A stretch of 64,000 nt of DNA, taken from an uncultured Bacteroidales bacterium (GTDB lineage: Bacteria > Bacteroidota > Bacteroidia > Bacteroidales > Paludibacteraceae). The stretch lies in the NCBI GenBank assembly GCA_903830915.1, contig CAIKVR010000375.1, positions 17,212-81,211 on the forward strand, written 5' to 3'. Numbering within the stretch: the first letter of the stretch is position 1; each line of letters starts with the position of its first letter. Shown here piece after piece: positions 1 through 10,700 of the stretch. Under the pieces are notes generated by a model. It was not told the origin of the DNA, did no database searches, and was given only the letters and a program-made list of their open reading frames with translations. The translations under genes and the position numbers were made by a program.

Positions 1-1499
1 TTCATCTTAAAGCATAAAGCATAATTCGATGGCAAAGTGCTGGGAAGTTGTATGATAAGTGCATCGGCAGTACGTTCAAATTTAATTTTTTCGTTGCTGC
101 CCAACATTTGAATTTCGTTAATTTTACCAATTAAAGTTAAGGTTGATGATAGTGATTTTATCGACACTTCTTTGGTAGGAGTATTCAGCACAAAAGCATA
201 AAGATACCCTCCTTTGGTGGTAAACCGAATATCTTGTGCGGTATATGAATTTCTTTGTTCTTTAAACGACCCGGCTTGCGTCTTTGTAGGACCTTCGCCA
301 TAGACAAACCAAGGGCGAGTGCCATAAATTCCTTCTCCGTTTACTTTCAACCATGCACCAATTTCACGCAATAAGGCAATCTGATTTTCGGGCAATGTTC
401 CATCACTTCTCAGACCCACATTCAATAGCAAATTGCCATTTTTACTGACTATGTCAATCAAATTTCCAACAAGTATATCAGCAGTAAATCCATTATCGCA
501 TTTCCAATAAAACCAACCGCTTCGTTGAATATCTGTATCTGTTTGCCAAGGATCAGCACGCAAAAATTCCAATTGACCACGTTCAATATCCCACACAAAC
601 GCTCTTTTATCAGGGCCGTATTTCAGATTCAATACCGCTTCCAATTTGCCGTTGTGATTTTTCATACTTTCGTTATAGTAATGAGCTGCAAGTTCATAGC
701 CATAATTCATTTTTCCTTGGTTGCCCGGAAGTCCACCATCGAAATAGATTAAATCGGGTTTGTAATTGTCGATAATTTCTTTGGTGCGCATAAACCAATA
801 TTTCATCCATTTATCATCTTTTTCAAAATCTATTTTATAATTACTGCAATAGAAATCGGCATATTTGGGGTCGGCACCATCATATTTTCTCGCAGTTTTC
901 AAAAAGTACGGAGCTCTATCCACGTGCGATGATACTCCAAAGCGCATTCCGTATTTATCTGCAGCTTCTTTCCAACCTTTCAGAATATCTTTGTGTGGTC
1001 CCATATTGTACGAATTCCATGGATTCATGGATTTATACATGTCGAAATTATCATGATGTACAGCAACCGGAACTATGTATTTTGCTCCAATTTCCTTATA
1101 AAATCCAACCAAAGAATCTGGATTCCATTTTTCGGCTTTGAACAATGGAATAAAATCTTTGTATCCGAATTTATTCAAATCACCGTATCTTTTTATATGC
1201 CAGGCCATTACTTTTGCTGCGCCAATGCTATCCTTTTTAGAATCACCTTCGCCGGGACCGTACATATATTTGGCATACCAGCTACCGCCATACTGACGGT
1301 TTTCGTCGATGGCAGACATGATTCCCCAATGCATAAAAATGCCGAATTTAGCATCTCTAAACCATTCGGGACATTGATAATTCTCTGCAATGGATTTCAG
1401 GTTCGGTTCAAATTTCTGAGCTGTAATTTTTTGCGGAATGAACTGACTGAAAAGAAACAAGTTCGCAAATATCAGTTGACACACTTTTCCTGACTTCAT
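1..1499 (-). CDS. GH29 alpha-L-fucosidase, C-terminus cut by window edge
   Basis: This is an exported exo-glycosidase expected to release terminal alpha-L-fucose. Translation from ATG at 1499 gives a signal peptide (MKSGKVCQLIFANLFLFSQF...), then a GH29-like barrel that opens with CPEWFRDAKFGIFMHWG, the family's N-terminal hallmark. The catalytic nucleophile is the Asp of LIYFDGG near residue 253. The C-terminal part ends in ALCFKM at the edge, so only a few residues are probably missing from the roughly 500 residues read here. It starts 26 bp after the stop of the upstream esterase gene and is the last visible gene of the SusC/SusD operon. In a lyase/sulfatase locus it suggests a fucose branch on the substrate. 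GH29 assignment is firm; fucose specificity is inferred from the family. Confidence 0.88.
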   Translation of the reverse strand, partial: MKSGKVCQLIFANLFLFSQFIPQKITAQKFEPNLKSIAENYQCPEWFRDAKFGIFMHWGIMSAIDENRQYGGSWYAKYMYGPGEGDSKKDSIGAAKVMAWHIKRYGDLNKFGYKDFIPLFKAEKWNPDSLVGFYKEIGAKYIVPVAVHHDNFDMYKSMNPWNSYNMGPHKDILKGWKEAADKYGMRFGVSSHVDRAPYFLKTARKYDGADPKYADFYCSNYKIDFEKDDKWMKYWFMRTKEIIDNYKPDLIYFDGGLPGNQGKMNYGYELAAHYYNESMKNHNGKLEAVLNLKYGPDKRAFVWDIERGQLEFLRADPWQTDTDIQRSGWFYWKCDNGFTADILVGNLIDIVSKNGNLLLNVGLRSDGTLPENQIALLREIGAWLKVNGEGIYGTRPWFVYGEGPTKTQAGSFKEQRNSYTAQDIRFTTKGGYLYAFVLNTPTKEVSIKSLSSTLTLIGKINEIQMLGSNEKIKFERTADALIIQLPSTLPSNYALCFKM

Positions 1500-1525
1500 A
1501 ATTTTATTGTTATGGTGTAAGTTAT

Positions 1526-4210
1526 TTAGATAATCACCTTCTTTGTAACGTTTTCTCCATTTTTATTGCTAAAACGCACTATATAAAGCCCATTAGCCAA
1601 ATTTGTATTCAATTGACTTACAGCCATCACCTCTAATATTTTTGCACCTTGTAGATTATAAACCTGAATCGTTCCTGTTTCGGAAGCAATGATGGTTTTT
1701 CCATGTATGCTCAAAATTAAAGATGTTTTGAAATCATTAAACGGAGTTTCATTGGAAGCCAGCACAACGTTGTTATTCCATGTTTCTGTACGGAATGGAC
1801 ATGCCAGTAAACCTTCTGCATTTGTTAGATTTGGTTGAGCGGTAGATGTATAGGCAAACCATACTTTGGTTGGAACTGTTACACTTGTAGAAGAAACGAC
1901 AACCGTACTGCCGCTAATGGTTGCAATAGCATCATAAAGAACATTATCAGCACCGGCAATTTGAAAGTTTGTCAAAGTTGCACCATCTTTAGAAATCAGT
2001 CCGCCACCAATGGTTTCGGGCAGAAAATTGATAATCATTTTTCCGTCTTGTATGGAACTTGACTTGTAAATTGGACCAGCATAAACAATATTTTGACCAT
2101 AATTTTTGGCTTTTGCCCACAATGCCAAACGTTTACTTGGAGTTTGTTTGTCCAATGGATGGATATTCGTAAGTTCGCCCACATCCAATGTGACTGCCAT
2201 ACCAGTATTTTTCAATGCTAATAAATTTGTTTGGGCTTCGCGCAATGCAGGCCAATAAGTATTGTTATAAGCAGGTAGTTGCACGTAATAAAATGGAAAA
2301 TCGCCAAGTCCCCACAAGCTTCTCCAATCTTGAATCATGGTGCCACATAGTTTTGTGTAGGTATCTGGTTTTCCTGCATTGGCTTCGCCTTGATACCACA
2401 ATGCCCCTTTTATGCCATAAGGAATTATTGGCGCCAGCATTCCGTTATACAACCAACTTGGCTTCAATTGATCCAATGATATAGAAGAAGGACTTGCCAC
2501 AAAAGGATCGAGATAAATGGATTTCAACTGTGGATCGGCAGCGAGGGTTTCACTTTTTGTCCAGGCTTCGCAGGTTGAACTTCCCCAAGCAGCTTCTATC
2601 AATCCAATAGGTATATTAATGGTTGGGTCGGTAACTAATTCACGTCCAAAATAATAAGCAATTGCGGAGAAGCTACCAATGGTTGAAGGACTGCATAGAC
2701 TCCATGTACCACTTATAGCATTATTTTGGACAGTTTGTACAGCATTTGCTCCAATATTGAGAATTCGGATAGTTGGATAATTCGCTGCGGCTATTTCAAC
2801 CGCACTATTATAAGCAGTAGTAACACTCAGTGCCATATTCGATTGTCCAGAACAAATCCAAACATCGCCAACCAGAATGTTACTTAGCGAAATTGTATTA
2901 TTTGCCCCTTTGAAAGTGAGAGTATATTGTGGTGCTTGTCCCGAAACAGCTTTTGGCGTTTGAATTTTGGTAGTCCATTTTCCATCCACACCAACGGTTG
3001 CATTTGCCGTTGCACCCCAACTAGCTGTAATTACTATATTGTCGTTTGCTGCGCCCCATCCCCAAAGTGAAACCATCATATCTTGTTGAAGAACCATGTT
3101 GCTATTTATCACTTTTGGAAATATAATCTGATTCCCCACAGTTGTGCTAACCTGAGCTGATGAAGCCGATAATTCAGAATCACTAAAATTAAGGTTGTCT
3201 CCTTTTGCCACTACCTTGTAAGTGTAAGTATAACCAATTGATGCGCCCGAGAACATATAAGTTGAAACCGCTTGTCCGACTAAGTTTGTTGTTTTGACCA
3301 AATTTCCACCCTGATAAATATTTACATCATAGCTCACTGCATTTGCAGAAGTTGTCCAATTTGCAGTAAAACCTGTATTGGTAATGGCTGTAGCTGCTGA
3401 GATTACGGGTGTTGATATTTTTGGCAGTTTTATACCTAAAGCATCCGGCCAATTATCGCTGAAACGCATTCCTGCCATTTTACCTGTAAAGGTGGCACGT
3501 AAATTTATCCCTTCAATACATTTTAGTGCTGCAGTTGTAACCGATGTAGTGGCTTCAGGAGTTACTGGTTCTGTATCACCAATAACAGGATTTACAAATA
3601 CCGAAAGGATTTCAGTACCTGTGGCAGACGGAATGATTTTTGCAACCACTAAATAGGTTTGATTTTTATTGAGCAAAGTTGTACCAACAACAGCGGCTTC
3701 AGCATTAAATTGCACACCAACTGAATAACCTGTACCGTTTGTTTGCACTAAAACTTTTCCCCGTTGATATGTACCTAAAAATTGACTGCCAAACATAAGA
3801 AAAGCATCAGCGCTCCTAAACGAAGATATATTTATCAGTGAACTCAAATAAAAAGGCTTCCCTGTGTAAACAGTGGTAGAAGATGTCAACGGATAAAATG
3901 CGTTATTTCTGGTTGGTGTTGCTTGCGAAAATACAATTGCCTTTCCCAGATTATTGTCAGCATAGTTTGAGTAACTTAATGTGCTAGCTTCAACTGTTGG
4001 AGAAACTAATACCGACAGGGCAGTCCACTCATTTGTAAGAATTGGGGCTGAAGTGTTTGCATAAACATCTCTAACCAAATCTGTACCGTTAACGTTTATA
4101 GCACCCTCAGCCAAAAATGAATTGTAGTCAATAGGCAAAGTTTGCGGATAGGTGGCTTTTGCAAATAACGAAAAGGCACAGAAAGTTAGAAAAAAGGTGA
4201 TTTTTTTCAT
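1526..4210 (-). CDS. Modular SGNH (sialate O-acetylesterase-like) esterase with T9SS tail
   Basis: This is a secreted carbohydrate O-acetylesterase candidate. The order is: signal peptide (1-19), YPQTLPIDY lectin-like module (about 20-262), fibronectin-III-like domain (about 265-355), SGNH esterase domain (about 360-790), and a T9SS sorting domain (last ~75 residues, ending NGENVTKKVII). The esterase has VWICSGQSNM (Ser nucleophile block), GALWYQGEANAG, and NIHPLDKQ with the catalytic His; these match sialate O-acetylesterase/CE20-type enzymes. It lies 83 bp after the PKD lipoprotein and 26 bp before the fucosidase, in the same operon. Removal of acetyl groups would open the polymer to lyases or glycosidases. 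The acetylated sugar is unknown; the family name does not prove sialic acid. Confidence 0.85.
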   Translation of the reverse strand: MKKITFFLTFCAFSLFAKATYPQTLPIDYNSFLAEGAINVNGTDLVRDVYANTSAPILTNEWTALSVLVSPTVEASTLSYSNYADNNLGKAIVFSQATPTRNNAFYPLTSSTTVYTGKPFYLSSLINISSFRSADAFLMFGSQFLGTYQRGKVLVQTNGTGYSVGVQFNAEAAVVGTTLLNKNQTYLVVAKIIPSATGTEILSVFVNPVIGDTEPVTPEATTSVTTAALKCIEGINLRATFTGKMAGMRFSDNWPDALGIKLPKISTPVISAATAITNTGFTANWTTSANAVSYDVNIYQGGNLVKTTNLVGQAVSTYMFSGASIGYTYTYKVVAKGDNLNFSDSELSASSAQVSTTVGNQIIFPKVINSNMVLQQDMMVSLWGWGAANDNIVITASWGATANATVGVDGKWTTKIQTPKAVSGQAPQYTLTFKGANNTISLSNILVGDVWICSGQSNMALSVTTAYNSAVEIAAANYPTIRILNIGANAVQTVQNNAISGTWSLCSPSTIGSFSAIAYYFGRELVTDPTINIPIGLIEAAWGSSTCEAWTKSETLAADPQLKSIYLDPFVASPSSISLDQLKPSWLYNGMLAPIIPYGIKGALWYQGEANAGKPDTYTKLCGTMIQDWRSLWGLGDFPFYYVQLPAYNNTYWPALREAQTNLLALKNTGMAVTLDVGELTNIHPLDKQTPSKRLALWAKAKNYGQNIVYAGPIYKSSSIQDGKMIINFLPETIGGGLISKDGATLTNFQIAGADNVLYDAIATISGSTVVVSSTSVTVPTKVWFAYTSTAQPNLTNAEGLLACPFRTETWNNNVVLASNETPFNDFKTSLILSIHGKTIIASETGTIQVYNLQGAKILEVMAVSQLNTNLANGLYIVRFSNKNGENVTKKVII

Positions 4211-4293
4211 TCGAAATTGATTATTTAAAGCTTATAAAAAATGTGTTGTTTGGAATATTTTGAAAAGGTTGCAATTATCCTGGCCAATTCAAA

Positions 4294-5340
4294 TCAATTC
4301 GGTTTTGCAGTCAAAATAGAACCATCGTTCAGTATATAAAAATTATCGAACCAGGTATTCGTGTTTGGAGGCAAAATAAAATAAAGCTGCGAACACACTG
4401 GATTGTCATAAGGAGTTGCACGTAAATGGGTTCTAATTTTGTCGCTGCTCACCACTTCAGTTCCGTTTCTAAAGGCATGAAAAATACTATCAATCCCAAT
4501 ACTCATGCTGAAGTCTTCGTAGGAATTTAAGGCCATACTACCAAGCGGGCTCACCCGGTCAGACAAAAGGTCGGTCCATGTGGAAGTATTCGTGGTGGGT
4601 GTATAAACCAACATTCTAATCTTTAAATTCTTGGTCGTACCAGTCGCTGCAGGAAGCATTGACCAATTGATTTCTTTGAGATAGGGCTTTTCTTTATTGA
4701 TCAATGGTGTGTTAAACACGATTCGTTGCTGCACATTGGCCAAAATATTCGGAAAAGTTTCGAATCCCATATTGAAAAGCATTGAGAATGGAATTTGCAA
4801 ATTGCCTTTTGTAAAAGGATAAATATAATATATGGCACCTGTGCTAGTTGGATTCGAAGAGGTTAGCATTATTTTCCACAAATTTTGCTTGTTTGGAAAT
4901 GTTATTGAATCGTTCATACTGTAGCTTGCTTTTGCGGCATTATAATAAATAAAACCTGCATTATTTTTGCCATTATCAAAGTTCTCAAACAGGTAATAAT
5001 TTATTACATTCATCTTTGATTCCCTAACGCTGGATTTATCACCAATTTTAGCTGTAACTTTAACGGTGTAAATACCGGCCACATTGGGAGCTACCCATGT
5101 ATTTTCGAACACGTTATCTGGCACCAAAAAACTTCCACCATCGCATTCCCAATGATATTGGACGTTTTTTAGGTCATTGGTTTCAACTCCGGCCCACATT
5201 ACTACTTTTTCGCCCAGATAGAATTGCTGACCGTATTTACTGAGTGTTACAATATCAATTTGCACATCGTCCTTACAAGACGAAATGACCAGCAAGATAG
5301 TGCAAAGCACAATACTATTTATATATTTTAAGGCATTCAT
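4294..5340 (-). CDS. PKD-type surface lipoprotein, probable glycan-binding protein
   Basis: This 348-residue lipoprotein has a lipobox near residue 22 (LVISSC then KDD). Residues about 30-115 form a PKD/Ig-like domain, visible in the pattern YHWECDGGSF...WVAPNVAGIYTVKVTA. The remaining ~230 residues are a beta-rich region ending TWFDNFYIL, the kind of ending seen in jelly-roll carbohydrate-binding domains. It sits 34 bp after the fasciclin lipoprotein in the SusC-SusD operon, the position usually held by SusE/SusF-like surface glycan-binding proteins. Binding to the locus polysaccharide is inferred from position and fold type. No catalytic motif was seen. Confidence 0.7.
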   Translation of the reverse strand: MNALKYINSIVLCTILLVISSCKDDVQIDIVTLSKYGQQFYLGEKVVMWAGVETNDLKNVQYHWECDGGSFLVPDNVFENTWVAPNVAGIYTVKVTAKIGDKSSVRESKMNVINYYLFENFDNGKNNAGFIYYNAAKASYSMNDSITFPNKQNLWKIMLTSSNPTSTGAIYYIYPFTKGNLQIPFSMLFNMGFETFPNILANVQQRIVFNTPLINKEKPYLKEINWSMLPAATGTTKNLKIRMLVYTPTTNTSTWTDLLSDRVSPLGSMALNSYEDFSMSIGIDSIFHAFRNGTEVVSSDKIRTHLRATPYDNPVCSQLYFILPPNTNTWFDNFYILNDGSILTAKPN

Positions 5341-5374
5341 GTTTTCGTGATTTTATAGTTAATTATCTTGTTTT

Positions 5375-6058
5375 TTAATTTGCCAATTGCACTTTGCTGG
5401 GAGGAAGAATATAGCGATCCAACACATGTACAGCTCCCGAGTTGGTACATTCAAGACCAGCTGTACGGGGAAGAATAATCTCAAAAGTCCAGGTCTTCAA
5501 AGATGTACTATATCCTTTATTACTTTGAAAGTTCATATTTGCATATCGGTCGTTAACCAATACAAAACTCATTTTACAGGAATCGGGGGTGGCATAGGTA
5601 TTTGCCCATACTCGAGTGGCAGTAAGTTGTTTATAATTGTAGGTTCCTTTAACGACGTGATACTTTAAAAATTCACGAACCTGTTCCACCGGATAATTGT
5701 ACCATGAACCTGCATAGACTTTTAAAGCCGGATTAATAGGATCCAAAAAATAATTTACTTTAAAGTAGGCTGTTGCATTATCCAGATTTGATAGGGCCGC
5801 ATCGGTCATCAAAATATAAGTATTCCCTTCTTTCTCGTATAGGGTATCCAATCCTGAATATACAATTGCCTCGTTCATGCTGGTAAACAAATCGGGACGT
5901 GAGCGAATAAATTCTAATACTGTTTTATTCATTTTTGGATTCAGAGGTTGATGTACATAGGTGACATCTTGCTGTAAATCCAGTCCCGCAAGTGTACAGC
6001 TGGTTATTGTGCTCAATACCAGCATTATTACGAAAATATATTTTAGTGAGTGTGTCAT
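5375..6058 (-). CDS. Fasciclin (FAS1)-domain lipoprotein
   Basis: This 227-residue lipoprotein has a lipobox at about residue 21 (STITSC). The rest resembles one FAS1 domain: MNEAIVYSGLDTLYEKEGNTYILMTDAALSNL corresponds to the first FAS1 motif, VREFLKYHVVKGTYNY to the H-box region, and NSGAVHVLDRYILPP to the closing motif. It is 20 bp downstream of SusD and 34 bp upstream of the PKD lipoprotein, so it is co-transcribed with the uptake pair. FAS1 domains usually mediate adhesion or binding. In this position it may act as an accessory surface protein of the SusCD complex. That role is inferred. Confidence 0.72.
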   Translation of the reverse strand: MTHSLKYIFVIMLVLSTITSCTLAGLDLQQDVTYVHQPLNPKMNKTVLEFIRSRPDLFTSMNEAIVYSGLDTLYEKEGNTYILMTDAALSNLDNATAYFKVNYFLDPINPALKVYAGSWYNYPVEQVREFLKYHVVKGTYNYKQLTATRVWANTYATPDSCKMSFVLVNDRYANMNFQSNKGYSTSLKTWTFEIILPRTAGLECTNSGAVHVLDRYILPPSKVQLAN

Positions 6059-6078
6059 ATTGATCTTATTTAAATTGA

Positions 6079-7674
6079 TTATTCTGAATATGGTGGATTC
6101 TGATTACCTCTCAATTTATAGTTCGTCTGAAAAGCAGCTGTTACAATAGGGGAAAGAATCCTTCCCTGATTTGCTCCGATGAAATCTACTGAACCAAGCC
6201 TGTTATGCATGACCGGATCCATTATTTTATGAAAGTAATCATAGCTAATGGTATCAGTACTGGCACGAATCAGATCGAACCATCGTTTTCCTTCTCCAAA
6301 AAATTCAATGCGTCTTTCTTTCATAATGCAGTCTATTACACCACTTTGGGTATTTGGACTTGGGAAATCGGTTAATACAGCAGTCACATTGTATCCCACC
6401 CGGCTTCGTACAATATTAACTACATCCAATGCTTTTTGCATGGAAACATTATCCCCTTTTCTGGCGAATATTTCGGCTTTCATCAATTCAATATCGGCAT
6501 ACCGATAAATTGGCGTTTTGGCCGTACAGTACGATGAAGATTCAAACGCAAAGCCACCAGTCTTGCCACTACCATCGATACGTGCCAGTGCCGGATTCCA
6601 CGCATAATACTTACCACATTTAGTAGCTCCTGCATTGTTAGAGCTATATAATGCCGCGGTACTATACGTAATTGTATCAAAGCACATGGCTTTACGACCA
6701 TCGCCTACCCTGCTGTATAAATCATTCATCAATTCCGGGCTGAAAGGATACGCACTCGTATTAGAACTGCTGCCCAACTTGCCTCCAAGCCCATTGGCAA
6801 CATTATTTTTAGTATAATCATAAAACAACGAAAAAATAGATTCTTTGGAGTTTTCGGGAGTTGTGAATATTGTCTTCCAATCGCTTTTATTGGTAATCCA
6901 GCCATAATACCCTAAATTTTCAAAACTTGTAATATCATTTGCAGCACTGTTATAATCGCGAAACCACATATTAACATCAGCTCTTAAAGCCCAGGCTGCA
7001 CCTATAGAAAATGAATAAGTACGATTCGATTTTGAAATGTACAAAATACAGCTATCAATATCGTTCAAAATTTTAGTTTTACAGGAATCTAACGATTGGC
7101 GTGAAAAATAAATATCGGTAGATAGTTTTGTAATCGGCTCTGAAGGTAATATTGGCATTCTGCCCCACACGCGCACTCCATAAAAATACATCAAAGCCCG
7201 AATACCGTAACATTGCCCCATATAATCGTTAAAATATGTTTTCCCTGAGATTGCTGAATTATTTGTGATTAGAATTTTGTTTTTTATCATCTCCGGAAAA
7301 TATTTCAACCCATAATTGCAACTTGTAATTGTATTGTAAAGATTATCCCAACTAACGGTGTTGGTTAAGAGCGTACTGCTGGCCGATAATGAATTGGTGT
7401 ATAAAAGATTTGTCAAACTGTTTCCGGTGGTGAAAAACTGGATCAAAACATTGTCTGAACGTCCTTCGCCCCAGTCGATAGAATTATTTTGCAAAGTTCT
7501 CAACATGCTATCATAAATCCCAGCCATCCATGCATCTGCATCTGAACTCGATTTCCAAAATCCATTCGGATCAACGGTTGATATAGGCGTTTTATCCAAA
7601 AAATCATCACACGAAGTAACTGTAATGAAAGTTACAAAGCTTAGTACAAGTGATATTTTAGTTAGTATTTTCAT
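6079..7674 (-). CDS. SusD/RagB-family glycan-binding lipoprotein
   Basis: This 531-residue outer-membrane lipoprotein is expected to cap the SusC channel and capture oligosaccharides. The lipobox is TVTSC at about residue 22, followed by DDFLDKTPIST, the standard start of SusD/RagB proteins. The C-terminal part shows the family pattern DIELMKAEIFARKGD...ALDVVNIVRSRVG...IMKERRIEFFGEGKRWFDLIR, including the conserved ERR/EFFGEGKRWFDL block. Length is normal for the family. It starts 30 bp after the SusC stop and is the second gene of the unit driven by the promoter near 10935. Confidence 0.95.
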   Translation of the reverse strand: MKILTKISLVLSFVTFITVTSCDDFLDKTPISTVDPNGFWKSSSDADAWMAGIYDSMLRTLQNNSIDWGEGRSDNVLIQFFTTGNSLTNLLYTNSLSASSTLLTNTVSWDNLYNTITSCNYGLKYFPEMIKNKILITNNSAISGKTYFNDYMGQCYGIRALMYFYGVRVWGRMPILPSEPITKLSTDIYFSRQSLDSCKTKILNDIDSCILYISKSNRTYSFSIGAAWALRADVNMWFRDYNSAANDITSFENLGYYGWITNKSDWKTIFTTPENSKESIFSLFYDYTKNNVANGLGGKLGSSSNTSAYPFSPELMNDLYSRVGDGRKAMCFDTITYSTAALYSSNNAGATKCGKYYAWNPALARIDGSGKTGGFAFESSSYCTAKTPIYRYADIELMKAEIFARKGDNVSMQKALDVVNIVRSRVGYNVTAVLTDFPSPNTQSGVIDCIMKERRIEFFGEGKRWFDLIRASTDTISYDYFHKIMDPVMHNRLGSVDFIGANQGRILSPIVTAAFQTNYKLRGNQNPPYSE

Positions 7675-7704
7675 GGTTTAATTATTTTTAAATGGTTCAA
7701 CTGA

Positions 7705-10700
7705 TTAAAGTTTTATATTAATTCCAAAACCAAATTCTCGTTTAAAGGGGTATCTTCCGGTATCTTTTCCGGGAGTCAACACAGAATTCTGGGCTACATT
7801 AGGATCGTATCCGCTATAATTTGTCCATATAGCCAGATTAGAAGCATAACAATAGACATCCAACGAAGTTAAATACAGTTTTTTAATCCATTTTGTATTG
7901 AATGAATAGCCAAATTTTACATTTTGTAAACGGATAAAAGAGCCATCTTCCAGATAGTAACTGCTGTTGCTTCGCATGTTGTCGGCTGCTGCATTCATCA
8001 ACGTATTCATGGGAGTTTCCTGACCTGGATATTTCCATGTATTCATAACAGCAAAGGGTGTTGGAGTAGAGGTGCTTGTACTTGTCTGATTGTTTCGTAC
8101 TCTGGCAAATTCATTGTATATCATATTTCCGAAAGTGCCAACAAACATGAAACTCAGGTTAAATTTTTTATAAGTCAAATCGTTGCTCCAGGCACCGTTC
8201 CATTTTGGCTGCCCACTACCGAGAATTTGCCGATCATTACTGCTCACATCGCCATCTATATTTCCATTTTTATCAGCAACTTCAGCCCAAATTATATCAC
8301 CACCCATACTCACTACTCCATTCGTAGTTTTCTTGCTTATTGTACCTGTATATGCAGTACCATCAGGTAAAGTATAGTCCATAAAAAGCGGTTGCAGATT
8401 CTTTCCAACGAGAACATTACCCTGGTCATCTTTCTGAAATACAGGAGTTAGGTGCGTTTTAAAGTCCGAAGTCCAGGCATTCGATTCGTTATATGCGTAC
8501 ACACCTAAATACTTGTATCCAAAGAATGTACCAGCCGGAAATCCTTTGCCAACCCACCATATATCATTGGCAAAATCGACACCGGCTAAATCGGTTATCA
8601 TATTGTTGTTTTTAGAATAATTGATATTGGTATTCCAGGTAAAATCTTTTGTCTTTATTGGCACGGCTTTAATTGAAAGCTCAAGTCCGTTATTTTGAAT
8701 TGCCCCAACATTCATCCATGTATTTGCCGAACCTATTTCCAATGGCATAGGCATACTATAAAGCAAGTTGGTGGTATTTTTGATATAATAATCACCTACA
8801 AAACTAATTCTACCATTTAAAAAGGTCAAATCTAATCCAAAATCTTTCTGATCGGTCTGTTCCCACTTGAGATCAGGATTGGCCAAATTGTTACTGATTG
8901 CCAATCCGGAAACCGAATTATAGGCATACCCACCGACTAAATATTGTAATTGGGATGCATAGTTTCCAATGCGTTCATTGCCGGTTATACCCCATCCAAC
9001 TCTCAATTTAGCATCATCCAATGCTGGTTTTGCCCAGCTAAAGAAACTTTCATCTGAGAAACGCCAACCGGCTGACAATGAAGGGAATGTACCCCAGCGA
9101 TTATTGGCACCAAAACGGGAAGACCCATCTCTACGAACCGTTCCACTTATCAGATACCTTCCTTTGTAATCATATCGACCACGAAAAAAGAAACCTGCCA
9201 TCGAATGTTCTTCAGCATAAGAATTTGTACCTGAACCAATGAATTGATTAATCGAATTGGCAGTTGTAACTGCTTCAGTGGCATAACCCTTCCCCTCGAA
9301 TCCGATATTGTAAGTATTCCAATACTCAACGGTTGTACCCAATACCGCTTCTATATTGTGTATTTTATTAATCGACTTTTTAAAAGTTAAGTATGCATTG
9401 CCTGCCAGATTATAGTTCAATCCCATATTTTCTCTTCCGTATGCATAAGGTGGTAATGCAGTACTCAAAACTGCCGGAGTGAAATACTTATTTTGTAACA
9501 CATCAAATTTTCCTGAACCATCAATATGTAAAACAAAATCACTATTCAGATTAAAATCAAAAGATTGTAAAAGCGCAAGATTATATGCTCCCTGATTGTT
9601 TTGGATTAAATTTGCCTGAGCCATTGGGTTCAATTGTCCGGCCATATTATAGGCATAAGACCCATCGGGATAATTTAAAATAAACTCTGCCGGGCGCTTT
9701 AAAGCCATCTGTAATGTCGTTCCTTCGTCCACAACATTTCGTGATGTATTCCCCAAATTTAAGCGGGTACTCATGCTCCATTTTTGACTCGGTTTGTAAT
9801 CAATATTGAATCGAGCAGTAATACGGTTCAACCAGGAGTTGAGTATAATTCCTTGTTCGCTATACATTTGCACACTGCTGAAATACTTCAACTCTTTCGT
9901 TCCACCAGAAATTGTCAAGTCCAATTGATTGCGAACCGCCGTACGCGTCAACAAATCCTGATAATCGTTATCCGAATTCTTACTTAATGAAAGTGAATCG
10001 AGAGCTGTCCACTGCACTCCATATTTTGTGAGGTTTTGCCATATTCTCCGATTAAAAGCATTTGACTGAGGAAGTTTATGTGCGAGGTTAGAATAACTAT
10101 TCAAATACCGAACATCAAATTTCGGCTTGTTTTCGGTTCCCAATTTAGTTGTAACTATAATTACGCCGTTTGCCGAACGTGAACCGTAAATGGAAGCTGA
10201 TGCAGCATCTTTCAAAATCTCAATAGATTTAATATCATTCGGATTTATTGAAGAAATATCATCCATGGTCATTCCATCCACTATGTACAAGGGATTTACT
10301 CCTCCATCCGACAACGTTGAAACACCCCTGATGCGAATAGAAGCAGGTTCACCCGGAGCACCCGAAGCCGTATTGATTTGAACTCCGGCTGCAGCACCTT
10401 GTAAGGCATCGTAAATATTTACAGGCATTCGTTTCTCAATCAAATCATTACTAACTGAAACTACCGACCCAAGAATATCCCGCTTCTTTACAGAACCATA
10501 ACCGGCTTTCACTTCTACATTACCCAATGTTGTTGAGGATTCTTCGAGCTTTACATTTAGAACAGCATTTTTAACGACTTCTTCAACCGGTATGTAACCT
10601 AAATAACTAAACACAAGCACATCGCCTTTTTCCAGTTTAATAGAATATTGACCTTTCAAATCAGTAACAGTTCCAAATCTTTTACCCTTAATTTTTACAT

